Positions 56,345-64,000 of a DNA stretch of 64,000 bases are shown in pieces. Below the pieces are notes generated by a model, which saw only the letters and a program-made list of their open reading frames with translations, did no database searches and was not told where the DNA came from. The stretch is from positions 62,001 to 126,000 of the forward strand of contig ONFF01000009.1 in NCBI GenBank assembly GCA_900317055.1. Reading direction: 5' to 3'. The translations under genes were made by a program, and so were the position numbers. The stretch is from an uncultured Bacteroidales bacterium. Its GTDB lineage: Bacteria; Bacteroidota; Bacteroidia; Bacteroidales; F082. Each line of letters begins with the position of its first letter. Position 1 is the first letter of the stretch.

Positions 56345-58435
56345 TTATTCCACCACAATTTTCCGCGTTTCGCCGCCCAAAGTCACAAAATACATTCCTT
56401 GCGGCAATACTAATTTTTCTTTTCCCTTGATTTCCTTGGTCAGGATGGTTTGGCCGAGGGCATTCGTGACTGTCATATTGCCTGTGCCTTCAATGATAAT
56501 ATATCCCTTGGCAGGATTAGGATAGACTTTGAAGGTGCTTCTATGGTTCTCGCAAAGATGATCATAGGGCATCGTGCAATAAACCGCTTCAGGACTCACT
56601 GGCGAGGCATAATGCGATCTTGTTTCCTTCTTGCGTTGAGTGAAAATATAGGAGGTGCTTGGCATTAAGCCTTCAAATACTGGAGATGGTTGCCACTCGC
56701 TGCCATTGATGTTATATTCACCATCTTCTATAGCAACAAGAGTTATGCTTGTATCGGTGTTGCTCTCCATTTGTGGAGCTTCGGGCATGGGCTGTTCCGC
56801 TTTTTTGATAGGGCCAAAAAGAGGTGAAATTATGGCTCCTGTGCAGTTTTCGGCCGTGACTTGCACACAGACTTTCTCGAAAATGTCATCTTCGGTCAAA
56901 GTGTAGGTTGAATAGACAGCTCCTTCGATAGCTGTTGTGTCTCTTCGCCATTGGTAATGCAACTCTCCTAAATCAGGAATGGATGGCGTAGAACCCAAAT
57001 TTGTTTCGGCGGTCAATGTTTCTCCGAAGAAAGGTTCTCCAGAAATATTGACTTCGCCTGTTAAAGTGGGTATAATGCTGTCATATAAAACACTTTCGAT
57101 TGCACCGTAGGCATTCAATCGCCTTCCTGAGGCAACCAAACCATCGAGCGAAGGCAAGTGGTCGGCACCGTTAAGAAGGTGATGCCTCACTGAAAGACAG
57201 AAATTTGCTGGGTCGTTTTTGCATGCTATCATCATCTCCTCGGGCAGGGCAGCATACATCAGCGCAATGGTTCCAGAAACTTGTGGAGTGGCCATTGAGG
57301 TTCCAGTCATATTGCCGTAATTGTTGTTAGGAAGTGTAGAATAGATAGATGTGCCGGGTGCACCAAGGTCGATGTTGTTGACACCATATCCAGCGTTTCC
57401 ATATTTTTCGTCGGAAGAAGTGGTGTTGGTGATGCCTATGAGATAATTTCCAGGACAGGCGGATGGGACATCACCCACTACATCAACATTCACATTCATG
57501 TTGGGACCGGCGCCGCAACTTAAAATGCCGACATTACCCATTTCGTCGTACATTGAGCACCAGATGGGGTAATCGTCAGGATTCCCGTAATCTACGCCAA
57601 AGGACGAATTGGTGGCTACAATAAAAGCTCCTTCTTCTCCATCAGTTTCATTGTACCGCGCTCGCATCTCCAAAACATAGGAATAGGCTTCTACGACGAT
57701 AGACTCGTTACTCGAACTACCGCCGATGGGCATGACTTTCACATTCCAATTCACGCCGCAAACGCCTTTTCCATTGTTTCCGACAGCACCGATGATGCCC
57801 GAAACATGAGTGCCATGGTTGTTGCTGCCGACATAGCCGTTGTGGTTGTAAGCATTCCAACCGTGAAAGTCATCGATATAGCCGTTACCATCGTCATCGA
57901 TGCCATTGTTGGGGATTTCATGAGCGTTTTCCCAGCAATTCAGGTCTTCATGGGTCCAATCAGCACCTCCGTCGATGACTGCAACCACGATGGTGTCGCC
58001 AGTCGCCGTGACACCGCCTGTGGTAAATTCCTCCCAAGCTTGCGGCAGGTTCATAATGGCAGGAGCCCATTGTTGGCCAAAGAAAGGATCGTCTGGAATC
58101 GATTCGCGTAATGTGATGTTGGTATGGTTGTTTTGGATGACACGCACATCAGCATTGGCGTTTAAGCGGCGCATTTTGTCTTCTCTAAGCTCTTTGCTGT
58201 CGTTGATTTCGAAAAGCCAGATATTCAGCCTTTTGGACAGTTGTCTTTTCGGAATGATTCCAGTATTGGACTTGGCGGCAAAGTCTGCAGCATCCACATC
58301 TTGCTCTAGCCAGATGATGAATTCGTTTTCCACATAGGTGGTTGATTCTTGGCTTTGCTCTGGCTCCTGCGCGTATGAAAACACGGACAAAGCCATTAAG
58401 GCCAAAATGAATAGTGGTTTAATGATTGATTTCAT
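56345..58435 (-). CDS. S8 (subtilisin-like) protease with T9SS tail
   Basis: A 696-residue secreted serine protease. A signal peptide (MKSIIKPLFILALMALSVFS) and a propeptide (about 25-110) precede the peptidase domain. The catalytic triad is Asp155 (VVAVIDGGADWTHEDL), His207 (NNHGTHVSGIIG) and Ser380 (GTSMATPQVSG). Ig-like or FN3-like segments follow. The tail (FKVYPNPAKGYIIIEGTG ... MYFVTLGGETRKIVVE) is a type A T9SS sorting signal. With the C25 and C10 proteases it makes a set of three surface-exported protease classes in this window. Confidence 0.92.
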   Translation of the reverse strand: MKSIIKPLFILALMALSVFSYAQEPEQSQESTTYVENEFIIWLEQDVDAADFAAKSNTGIIPKRQLSKRLNIWLFEINDSKELREDKMRRLNANADVRVIQNNHTNITLRESIPDDPFFGQQWAPAIMNLPQAWEEFTTGGVTATGDTIVVAVIDGGADWTHEDLNCWENAHEIPNNGIDDDGNGYIDDFHGWNAYNHNGYVGSNNHGTHVSGIIGAVGNNGKGVCGVNWNVKVMPIGGSSSNESIVVEAYSYVLEMRARYNETDGEEGAFIVATNSSFGVDYGNPDDYPIWCSMYDEMGNVGILSCGAGPNMNVNVDVVGDVPSACPGNYLIGITNTTSSDEKYGNAGYGVNNIDLGAPGTSIYSTLPNNNYGNMTGTSMATPQVSGTIALMYAALPEEMMIACKNDPANFCLSVRHHLLNGADHLPSLDGLVASGRRLNAYGAIESVLYDSIIPTLTGEVNISGEPFFGETLTAETNLGSTPSIPDLGELHYQWRRDTTAIEGAVYSTYTLTEDDIFEKVCVQVTAENCTGAIISPLFGPIKKAEQPMPEAPQMESNTDTSITLVAIEDGEYNINGSEWQPSPVFEGLMPSTSYIFTQRKKETRSHYASPVSPEAVYCTMPYDHLCENHRSTFKVYPNPAKGYIIIEGTGNMTVTNALGQTILTKEIKGKEKLVLPQGMYFVTLGGETRKIVVE

Positions 58436-58523
58436 GGGAATGTAATTATTTATGTTTCAGTTCGCAAAAATAAACATTTTCAGTTTACTGAATGCTTTTC
58501 CGAAAGATTTCAAAAGAAATGCC

Positions 58524-58531
58524 TATTTTTG
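58524..58531 (+). promoter_or_regulatory. -7 element ahead of rbfA
   Basis: TATTTTTG fits TAnnTTTG, 24 bp before ATG 58555. Confidence 0.6.
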
Positions 58532-58554
58532 CAAACAAAAAAGAAAACTGAATT

Positions 58555-58899
58555 ATGGAGGGTAAGAGACTAGAAAAAGTAAACAAGCTGTTACTAAAAG
58601 AATTAGGTGATATATTCCAGAAGGAACTGAAACCAAAAGTGCCCTCGCTGATGATCACCGTGACGCGCGTCAATGTTACTTCCGACTTGTCGTATGCGCG
58701 TGTGTATCTGAGTGTGTTCGGCGTGGATGAGAAGAAAAAGGTCGTGGAAGAGGTAGGCCAAAACGCCAAAGCTATCCGGGGCTTGCTGGGCAACCGTATC
58801 CGTCACCAGATGCGTGTGGTGCCTGAGTTGCGTTTCATCGAGGACGATTCGCTCGACTATATCGAAAACATCGATAACCTGCTGCATCCCGAAAAGTGA
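58555..58899 (+). CDS. rbfA: 30S ribosome-binding factor RbfA
   Basis: A 114-residue KH-like protein needed for 16S rRNA maturation. VNKLLLKELGDIFQKEL near the start, ITVTRVNVTSDLSYARVYLS near 40 and RHQMRVVPELRFIEDDSLDY near 83 are the family core. It overlaps the following permease gene by four bases (GTGA). Confidence 0.92.
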   Translation: MEGKRLEKVNKLLLKELGDIFQKELKPKVPSLMITVTRVNVTSDLSYARVYLSVFGVDEKKKVVEEVGQNAKAIRGLLGNRIRHQMRVVPELRFIEDDSLDYIENIDNLLHPEK

Positions 58900-60143
58900 G
58901 ACTGCCGCTATTCATAGCAAACCGTTATCTGCTGGCCAAGAAGAGCCACAACCTCATTAATATCATCACATGGATTTCCATTTTGGGTATTAGTGTGGGC
59001 TCGTTTGCACTTATTGTGGTGCTGTCGGCCTTCAATGGACTGGAGAAAGTGATTTCTTCGATGAACAACCGCCTCACTCCTGACCTGCAAATCGCTCCAG
59101 TAAAAGGCAAGACCATCGACTTGACGGCTTTTCCTTTAGGCCAACTTAAAGATATACAAGGTGTTGATTATGTAATTCCAACAATTACCGAAGATGCGCT
59201 TTTCCGTGCCAATGACAAACAACATATCGGGCAGGTGAAGGGTGTTGGCTTGGAGTACCAAAAGATTGCCCGTTTGAAAGAAGTTGTTTTCGGTGGTGGT
59301 GATTTGGTTCTTTCAGATGAGGATGAACATTATTTCGCTATTCCCGGCGCAGGTGTGGCGTGGTATCTTGGTATCAATGCCTACAACCCATACGCGATGG
59401 TGCGCATTTATGTGCCCAAACGCGGCAATGCCTCGCTGATGAGCCTCGAAAACAGTTTCAACTCCGATGTGTTGACTGTGCGTAGCGTCTTCTCCACTGA
59501 ACAAGAACAAGATGAAAAATTGGTACTTGTTCCTTTCGATTGGCTCTCTGAACTGCTTGAATACGAGAACAAAGCCTCGAATATAGAGCTTTTCGTTGCC
59601 CCAAACGCCGATATTAACAAGGTGAAAAAGGAAGTAAAAGCCGCGATAGGGGAGGACTTTACAGTGAAAAACCAACAAGAACAGCAAGAAACGCTATACC
59701 GAATCATGCGTTCCGAAAAGTGGGCGGTCTATGTCATCCTCACTTTCATCTTGATTTTGGCCACTTTCAATGTGGTCGGTTCGCTCTCCATGCTGATGAT
59801 CGACAAGCGCAAGGACACGGAAATCTTGAAGGCTATGGGTGCCGATAACCGTCTGATTCAGAAAATCTTCATGAATGAAGGCTTGCTGATTTCCGTGGCT
59901 GGCGGTATCATAGGATTGCTATTGGGCATCATTTTGGTGTTGTTGCAGCAACAATTTGGTTTCGTGAAGTTTGGCACGGGCGGCAATTATGTGGTGGATG
60001 CCTATCCAGTGTTGTTGAAACTTAAAGATGTGCTGCTGATTTTCGCTACGATTTTGGTGGTGGGCTGCACTTCGGCTTTTCTTACCGTGCGTCACGCCAT
60101 GAGAAAGGCTAACACTCAGAAATCCAGATTGAACGACAGATAA
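58896..60143 (+). CDS. ABC transporter permease, LolC/LolE-type
   Basis: A 415-residue inner-membrane protein with a GTG start overlapping the rbfA stop. MRLPLFIANRYLLAKKSHNL and the following NIITWISILGISVGSFALIV are the LolC/E start with the first membrane helix. A large periplasmic domain (about 50-275) separates it from the C-terminal FtsX-type helices (FILILATFNVVGSLSMLMI, KDTEILKAMGA). It probably extracts lipoproteins for outer-membrane delivery. Its stop codon lies 28 bp inside the end of the convergent gene. Confidence 0.88.
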   Translation: MRLPLFIANRYLLAKKSHNLINIITWISILGISVGSFALIVVLSAFNGLEKVISSMNNRLTPDLQIAPVKGKTIDLTAFPLGQLKDIQGVDYVIPTITEDALFRANDKQHIGQVKGVGLEYQKIARLKEVVFGGGDLVLSDEDEHYFAIPGAGVAWYLGINAYNPYAMVRIYVPKRGNASLMSLENSFNSDVLTVRSVFSTEQEQDEKLVLVPFDWLSELLEYENKASNIELFVAPNADINKVKKEVKAAIGEDFTVKNQQEQQETLYRIMRSEKWAVYVILTFILILATFNVVGSLSMLMIDKRKDTEILKAMGADNRLIQKIFMNEGLLISVAGGIIGLLLGIILVLLQQQFGFVKFGTGGNYVVDAYPVLLKLKDVLLIFATILVVGCTSAFLTVRHAMRKANTQKSRLNDR

Positions 60144-63100
60144 TAGCGAGGTTTTTTCGAGATCTGTCCGTCTTGTATTCCCCAAGCCATGTCGCCTCTG
60201 ATGAAGTAGCCTAAGATGGTGGTGCGTAGGCCAAAGCCAATGCCGCCTACAAGAGGTTCTTTCATCTCGGTGACGGTGATGTTCAGATTCCCGTCACTAA
60301 TGTGCGTGTTATAGAGCGAGTTGCTCGGGTCGTAAGGATTCCAGCCTGTCCAAGCGGTGCCAAGGTCACCGAAGGCTACAATCTGGAAGTCCTTGATGAA
60401 CTTGAGGTTGATGGGGCGGTTGGAGAAGTAGCTGAACACAGGGAAGCGCAACTCGCTATTCAGGACAACGAAGTTGTTGCCGTTGCGAATGTTCTGCCTG
60501 AAACCTCGCATGTTGGTGGCAAGGGTCTGATAGGCGTAGTTTTGCGTGTAGTCGACGGGTGCACCTTGGTCAAAGGAGGCGAAAATCCAGTTGTCGACAC
60601 CGCCCATGTAATAGATGAGTTTCTGCTGCCCGAACGAACTGCTACCTGCGATGCGGTTGGCCCAAATGAAATTACGACTGATACGCGTGTAGTTCCTGTA
60701 ATCGAAACCAACAACAATCATGTTATTGGTGTTGCGCGCGATGCGTTGGTAGTATTCGGCAAACACTTTTCCTCTTGCACCAACGAGCAGGTTAGTTCCG
60801 ATTTTCTTCGAGTTGTCGTAAACCAGTTCGGCACGCAAACCACCCCAGTTCTCGTAAACATCTTTGTCGGCGAGACTGTAATCATCGATGGCCAGGTTGA
60901 CTCGGTGGTCGTTGCGATAGATGGCTGTGCCTCGCAGACTCAGGATTTCGCTGAAAGGATAACTCAAGGTATAAAAGGCCTCGTTGGTAAAGGTGCGGTA
61001 GTAGTAGCTGGAGTTGTCGTCGGTGACATAGCGGTGCAGGGTGATGCTCTTGTCCAAGCGTTTGCTGTAATCGCTGAAACGCAGCAAGTATTCGTTGTTG
61101 GTGAGGCTGGTGTTGAGTTTCACGCCGAGCTCGATTTTGTAGTCTTCCATCAGGTCTTTCATCTTGGTGCCGAGGAAGATGTTGAACCCTGAGTTGAGAT
61201 AGATGGGCATACCGCCGCCGCTGAAGGGTTGGTAACTGTAGTTCATGCTGGTGAAGTCAATTTGACTCATCAGCTCATCGGTAAAGAGCTCCACATAATA
61301 GTTGTTCGGATGTTGTATGGTGTCTTTCTGCCGTGGTTTGGGTGCAGGACCTTTGTCTTGCACGACTTGGGTTGAGTCGACACCTAAGGGGCCATTGATT
61401 GGCCGTTTGCGTCGGGCATAACGATAGCTGGTAGAAAAACGGTGCTTGGAAATGGGCTCAATGACCGTGTCGTTTTCTTTCTTTCGCAATTCGTTCAGCA
61501 GCCTTTTTTGTGCGTACGGACTCATCTGGCTGAGGCTTTGTTCATGACCGCGCAAGATGGGCGACAGGAAGAACTTCTCCCCATCTTGGTCGGCCATCAG
61601 CATGGCGGCTTTGTGGTCGCGAGGCTGGTAGCTGTAATCGATGATGTTGGTGGAATAGTCCGTAAGTTGTTCTTTTTTACCGAAATAGCGATAGTGTACA
61701 ATGGTGTCGATATGGCTGATGGCACTATCAAAGCGGATTTGGTAGAGGTTGTAGAAGCCGCTTGTGTCGTTCAAGAAAAGCAGGCTCCCATCTTTGAGGG
61801 GTTCAGGCAGAATACTATTCGAAAGGCGTTGCTGGGTCAGGTTTTGGAGCACCGCACCTTTATTAATATAATTGAAAGCAAATAGGTCGAATTGCTTGTT
61901 TTGGAACCCGATTTTTTCATCCACTTTCAGTGTGTCGTTGTCGCGGTTGGAGCTGAACACGATTTGTCGGTCATCGATGGTGAAGACGGGATTCAGGTCG
62001 GTGTGGTAGTCGTTGGTGATTTGTTCCAAAGTGTTGGAAAACAGATTGTAGACATAAATGTCGGGTTTGCCCATGCGGGTGGCAGCCAACACAATCTTAC
62101 GACTCTTATGGGCATACGAGAACGAACTGACCTTCTGGAAATCGAAGAGATAGGTGCTGGCTTTCTTTCCGCTGTTGACATCCAAATTGTAGAGCTGGAT
62201 TTTGCCTTCTTCCTCAAGGATGAACGACAGGATCTCGCCGTTGGGATGCCAAGCCAAAAGAGGGAACGAAGTGTCGATATTTTCATCGGAGCGGTAGCCT
62301 GCCTTGAAGAGTTGTTGCCGTTTGCCGCTTTGCAGGTCTTGGAGCCAAAGGCGTATCTTGCCCTCATCGTTACTGACATAGGCGATGTATTTGCCGTTCG
62401 GGCTAATAGAAGGCTGCGTGAAAGTGCGGTACTTCTTGTATTTCAGCTTCATCAGGTCGGTGGGCTGGTTGACCAAAAGGCTCTCGTAGCGCGCCTTGTA
62501 GTATTCAAACCATTCCTCGACCAGTGCGTTGTATTCCTTGCCGGTGACATAGAGCAGCGATTTCTTCACATTTTGTGTGCTTTCAGCCAAGGTCATGATG
62601 TCGTTGAACGACTTGCTGCCGTACTTTTCATCAATGAAATTCCAGAAGGAATAACCCGCAATCAAGGCGTCTTCATCGCGCAGATGGTTGATTTTCTTGT
62701 AGCTACCCGATGTTATGCCGCGTTGCAGTTGGGCTTCCTTGTAACAGTCCCAGTTACTAGCGATGAAAGTCACCAAACCATCCTGGAACCATTGTGGTAT
62801 GTCGTAGCGGTAACTGCTGCGCAGTTGCGAACCTATCGATGTGCCATTCATCACTTGGCTGAACAGCAGCCGAGCGATGCCTTCTCGGATTTGTGCTTCG
62901 AAATGGGTGTAGTCGCCGTCGAAGTAAAGAATGACCTTTGTGCCTATGATTTTGGTGATGCCGCCCGTGTTGCCGTTTTCCTCTTCTTCAAGGTTGATGT
63001 TGCTCTGCTTGAAGTCGCCCTTGCTGTTGAACACAAGGAATTGGATTTTCTTGCTGAAGCGACTGTTTAGGCGGTTTTCCAACTGTGGAATCTGCTCTTT

Positions 63101-63316
63101 GGCGTAGGCTTGGGCATATTGGGCAAGGTCGTTGCCACCTTGGTAGAAATACACATCGAAGTTGTCGTTCATGTAGTACGACCAATGGAAGTCGCCATAT
63201 TGCACGCGGTTCTTACCGAAGGGCATGTTCATGCCGTTGTAGAACTGGGCATGAGCCATGGGAATCACGGCTATGAGAAGCAATAAGAGAATCGCGTATC
63301 GTTTTTTCGACAACAT
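60116..63316 (-). CDS. TolB-like propeller protein with C-terminal beta-barrel
   Basis: A 1066-residue protein. I start at ATG 63316 (MLSKKRYAILLLLLIAVIPMAHAQ, signal peptide). Residues about 25-270 look like a degenerate peptidase-MA domain: the PQWFQDGLVTF helix is present but no HExxH. Residues about 290-620 hold PD40/TolB blades (QPSISPNGKYIAYVSNDEGK, FPLLAWHPNGEILSFILEEE, NPVFTIDDRQIVFSSNRDND). From about 690 to the end it has strands typical of a BamA/Omp85-like barrel, closing with KPRYYLSFNLDF. A large outer-membrane protein, possibly binding or translocating a polymer. Confidence 0.78.
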   Translation of the reverse strand: MLSKKRYAILLLLLIAVIPMAHAQFYNGMNMPFGKNRVQYGDFHWSYYMNDNFDVYFYQGGNDLAQYAQAYAKEQIPQLENRLNSRFSKKIQFLVFNSKGDFKQSNINLEEEENGNTGGITKIIGTKVILYFDGDYTHFEAQIREGIARLLFSQVMNGTSIGSQLRSSYRYDIPQWFQDGLVTFIASNWDCYKEAQLQRGITSGSYKKINHLRDEDALIAGYSFWNFIDEKYGSKSFNDIMTLAESTQNVKKSLLYVTGKEYNALVEEWFEYYKARYESLLVNQPTDLMKLKYKKYRTFTQPSISPNGKYIAYVSNDEGKIRLWLQDLQSGKRQQLFKAGYRSDENIDTSFPLLAWHPNGEILSFILEEEGKIQLYNLDVNSGKKASTYLFDFQKVSSFSYAHKSRKIVLAATRMGKPDIYVYNLFSNTLEQITNDYHTDLNPVFTIDDRQIVFSSNRDNDTLKVDEKIGFQNKQFDLFAFNYINKGAVLQNLTQQRLSNSILPEPLKDGSLLFLNDTSGFYNLYQIRFDSAISHIDTIVHYRYFGKKEQLTDYSTNIIDYSYQPRDHKAAMLMADQDGEKFFLSPILRGHEQSLSQMSPYAQKRLLNELRKKENDTVIEPISKHRFSTSYRYARRKRPINGPLGVDSTQVVQDKGPAPKPRQKDTIQHPNNYYVELFTDELMSQIDFTSMNYSYQPFSGGGMPIYLNSGFNIFLGTKMKDLMEDYKIELGVKLNTSLTNNEYLLRFSDYSKRLDKSITLHRYVTDDNSSYYYRTFTNEAFYTLSYPFSEILSLRGTAIYRNDHRVNLAIDDYSLADKDVYENWGGLRAELVYDNSKKIGTNLLVGARGKVFAEYYQRIARNTNNMIVVGFDYRNYTRISRNFIWANRIAGSSSFGQQKLIYYMGGVDNWIFASFDQGAPVDYTQNYAYQTLATNMRGFRQNIRNGNNFVVLNSELRFPVFSYFSNRPINLKFIKDFQIVAFGDLGTAWTGWNPYDPSNSLYNTHISDGNLNITVTEMKEPLVGGIGFGLRTTILGYFIRGDMAWGIQDGQISKKPRYYLSFNLDF

Positions 63317-63334
63317 GAATACCAAATTAGCGGA

Positions 63335-63383
63335 CAAAGATAGGCAATTTCTTTAGATTATTGTGGAAAAAACCTTATCTTTG
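63335..63383. promoter_or_regulatory. Divergent promoters of the propeller and MBL genes
   Basis: TATCTTTG on the minus strand (63335-63342) serves the gene ending at 60116, and TATCTTTG on the plus strand (63376-63383) serves the MBL hydrolase gene. Confidence 0.6.
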
Positions 63384-63400
63384 CCCTCGCAAAAGAATGT

Positions 63401-63452
63401 AGGGCTTCGACAGACTCAACAACCTTAGGCCCTTGAGCCTGTCGAAAGGCCG
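63401..63452. repeat. REP-like pair in the MBL gene leader
   Basis: AGGGCTTCGACAGACTCAAC, then CCCTTGAGCCTGTCGAAAGG, of the same family as the element at 12398. It lies between the -7 element and the ATG at 63469, so it would be transcribed as a hairpin in the 5' leader. Confidence 0.6.
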
Positions 63453-63468
63453 TATCAAAAAAGATACT

Positions 63469-64000
63469 ATGCTTAAACTGGAACAATTTGTCTTCAATCC
63501 CTTTGCGGAAAACACTTATGTCGTTTACGATGACAACACCAAGGAATGTGTCATTATCGACCCAGGCTGCTCGAATGCAGGCGAGGAAAACGAACTCTTC
63601 GGTTTCATCGACAGCCATAACCTCAAGCCGTTGATGGCTATCAATACGCATGGCCATATCGACCATATCGTGGGTAACATCGCGGTGAAAAAGCGTTACG
63701 GTATCAAGGTGGCGGCGCATCCTAATGTGAAGAGCGATTTCCTTCGTTCGCGGCAACAGTCTGCTATGTTTGGGATGCCGCTTTTGGGTGACAGCGACCT
63801 TCCCGATATCGATTTGGAAGATGGCGAGATCATCAAGGTGGGGGAGAGCACCCTCGAGGTCATCAGCACGCCAGGCCATGCCATGGGAAGCATAAGTCTC
63901 TATGCCGAAATCGAGGGTTGGGTGTTCACGGGTGACGCGCTCTTCTGCCGCAGCATCGGCCGTACGGACTTTCCTGGTGGCAACTACGAGCAGCTTCGCA
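63469..64000 (+). CDS. MBL-fold metallohydrolase (glyoxalase II-like), 3' end outside window
   Basis: 177 codons are visible from ATG 63469. MLKLEQFVFNPFAENTYVVY starts the fold. The metal motif is INTHGHIDHIVGN near residue 60, followed by TPGHAMGSISLY (His) and FTGDALF (Asp) near 155. These residues match glyoxalase II-like hydrolases of thioesters. The usual length is about 210, so about 35 residues are missing. Confidence 0.9.
   Translation, partial: MLKLEQFVFNPFAENTYVVYDDNTKECVIIDPGCSNAGEENELFGFIDSHNLKPLMAINTHGHIDHIVGNIAVKKRYGIKVAAHPNVKSDFLRSRQQSAMFGMPLLGDSDLPDIDLEDGEIIKVGESTLEVISTPGHAMGSISLYAEIEGWVFTGDALFCRSIGRTDFPGGNYEQLR

Noticed and set aside
61892..63070. 392-residue plus-strand frame opposite the propeller-barrel gene
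   Set aside because: Biased composition caused by codon use of the real gene on the other strand; no start context or domain. The same holds for 60302-61192.
1..64000. tRNA, rRNA, CRISPR arrays, insertion sequences, prophage genes
   Set aside because: I looked for T-loop signatures, regularly spaced repeats and transposase motifs by eye and found none. Direct repeats present are intergenic REP/MITE types or repeats within genes.

Overview
This window comes from a Bacteroidota chromosome, almost certainly order Bacteroidales, probably from a gut or rumen lineage. Three things point there. Most genes are preceded by the Bacteroidota -7 element TAnnTTTG, often with TTTG about 20 bp upstream, and lack Shine-Dalgarno sites. 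Many large secreted proteins end in type IX secretion (T9SS) sorting tails. The gene families (gingipain-like C25 protease, C10 protease, DUF3822, short AMP nucleosidase, MltF-type lipoprotein, OlsF-like acyltransferase) are typical of the group. I see no rRNA, tRNA, CRISPR array, intact insertion sequence or prophage.

Layout. 0-6 kb: small exported lipoproteins separated by near-identical intergenic repeats, a TPR/HTH sensor broken by a frameshift, and an AAA ATPase. 6-23.9 kb: a lamin-tail T9SS protein, then mostly housekeeping and envelope genes (acyltransferase, phosphoesterase, MltF, QueG, enoyl-CoA hydratase, ElbB, Upp, 5'-nucleotidase, zinc peptidase, symporter, nitroreductase). 24-38 kb: C25 and C10 proteases, a choice-of-anchor-J protein, an AbrB/acyltransferase/AlkD operon and an Mrp/NifU iron-sulfur pair. 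38-39.7 kb: methyltransferase-like protein, PduO and DUF2795 protein. 49-64 kb: OlsF-like enzyme, an RsmD operon, a toxin-antitoxin-like operon, AMP nucleosidase/HolA/Dtd, an S8 protease, RbfA/LolC-E-type permease, a large TolB-propeller/barrel protein and a partial MBL hydrolase.

The unusual part is the accessory island at about 39.7-48.9 kb. It starts with a membrane Ser/Thr kinase. A 410-bp gap follows that encodes a long, almost fully paired RNA rod resembling 6S RNA. Then come small secreted, lipoprotein or membrane proteins, five of which share a conserved sequence directly upstream of the start codon (core GCGCCCGACAC..ATTTAGGGAT). Three copies also carry a conserved 5' half (GCGGA.GCCGAAAAGCT..GAGTAGG). 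The three full-length copies precede three paralogous coiled-coil secreted proteins. Two of those are near-duplicate cassettes sharing leader, gene, terminator and a 35-bp tail. I know of no named riboswitch or leader matching this element, and it is my main candidate for an undescribed system.

Intergenic DNA is rich in REP/MITE-like palindromes. One member lies inside a coding region, one supplies the queG start codon, and one sits where a T9SS gene is broken. All functional assignments rest on reading motifs by eye; no database search was possible.
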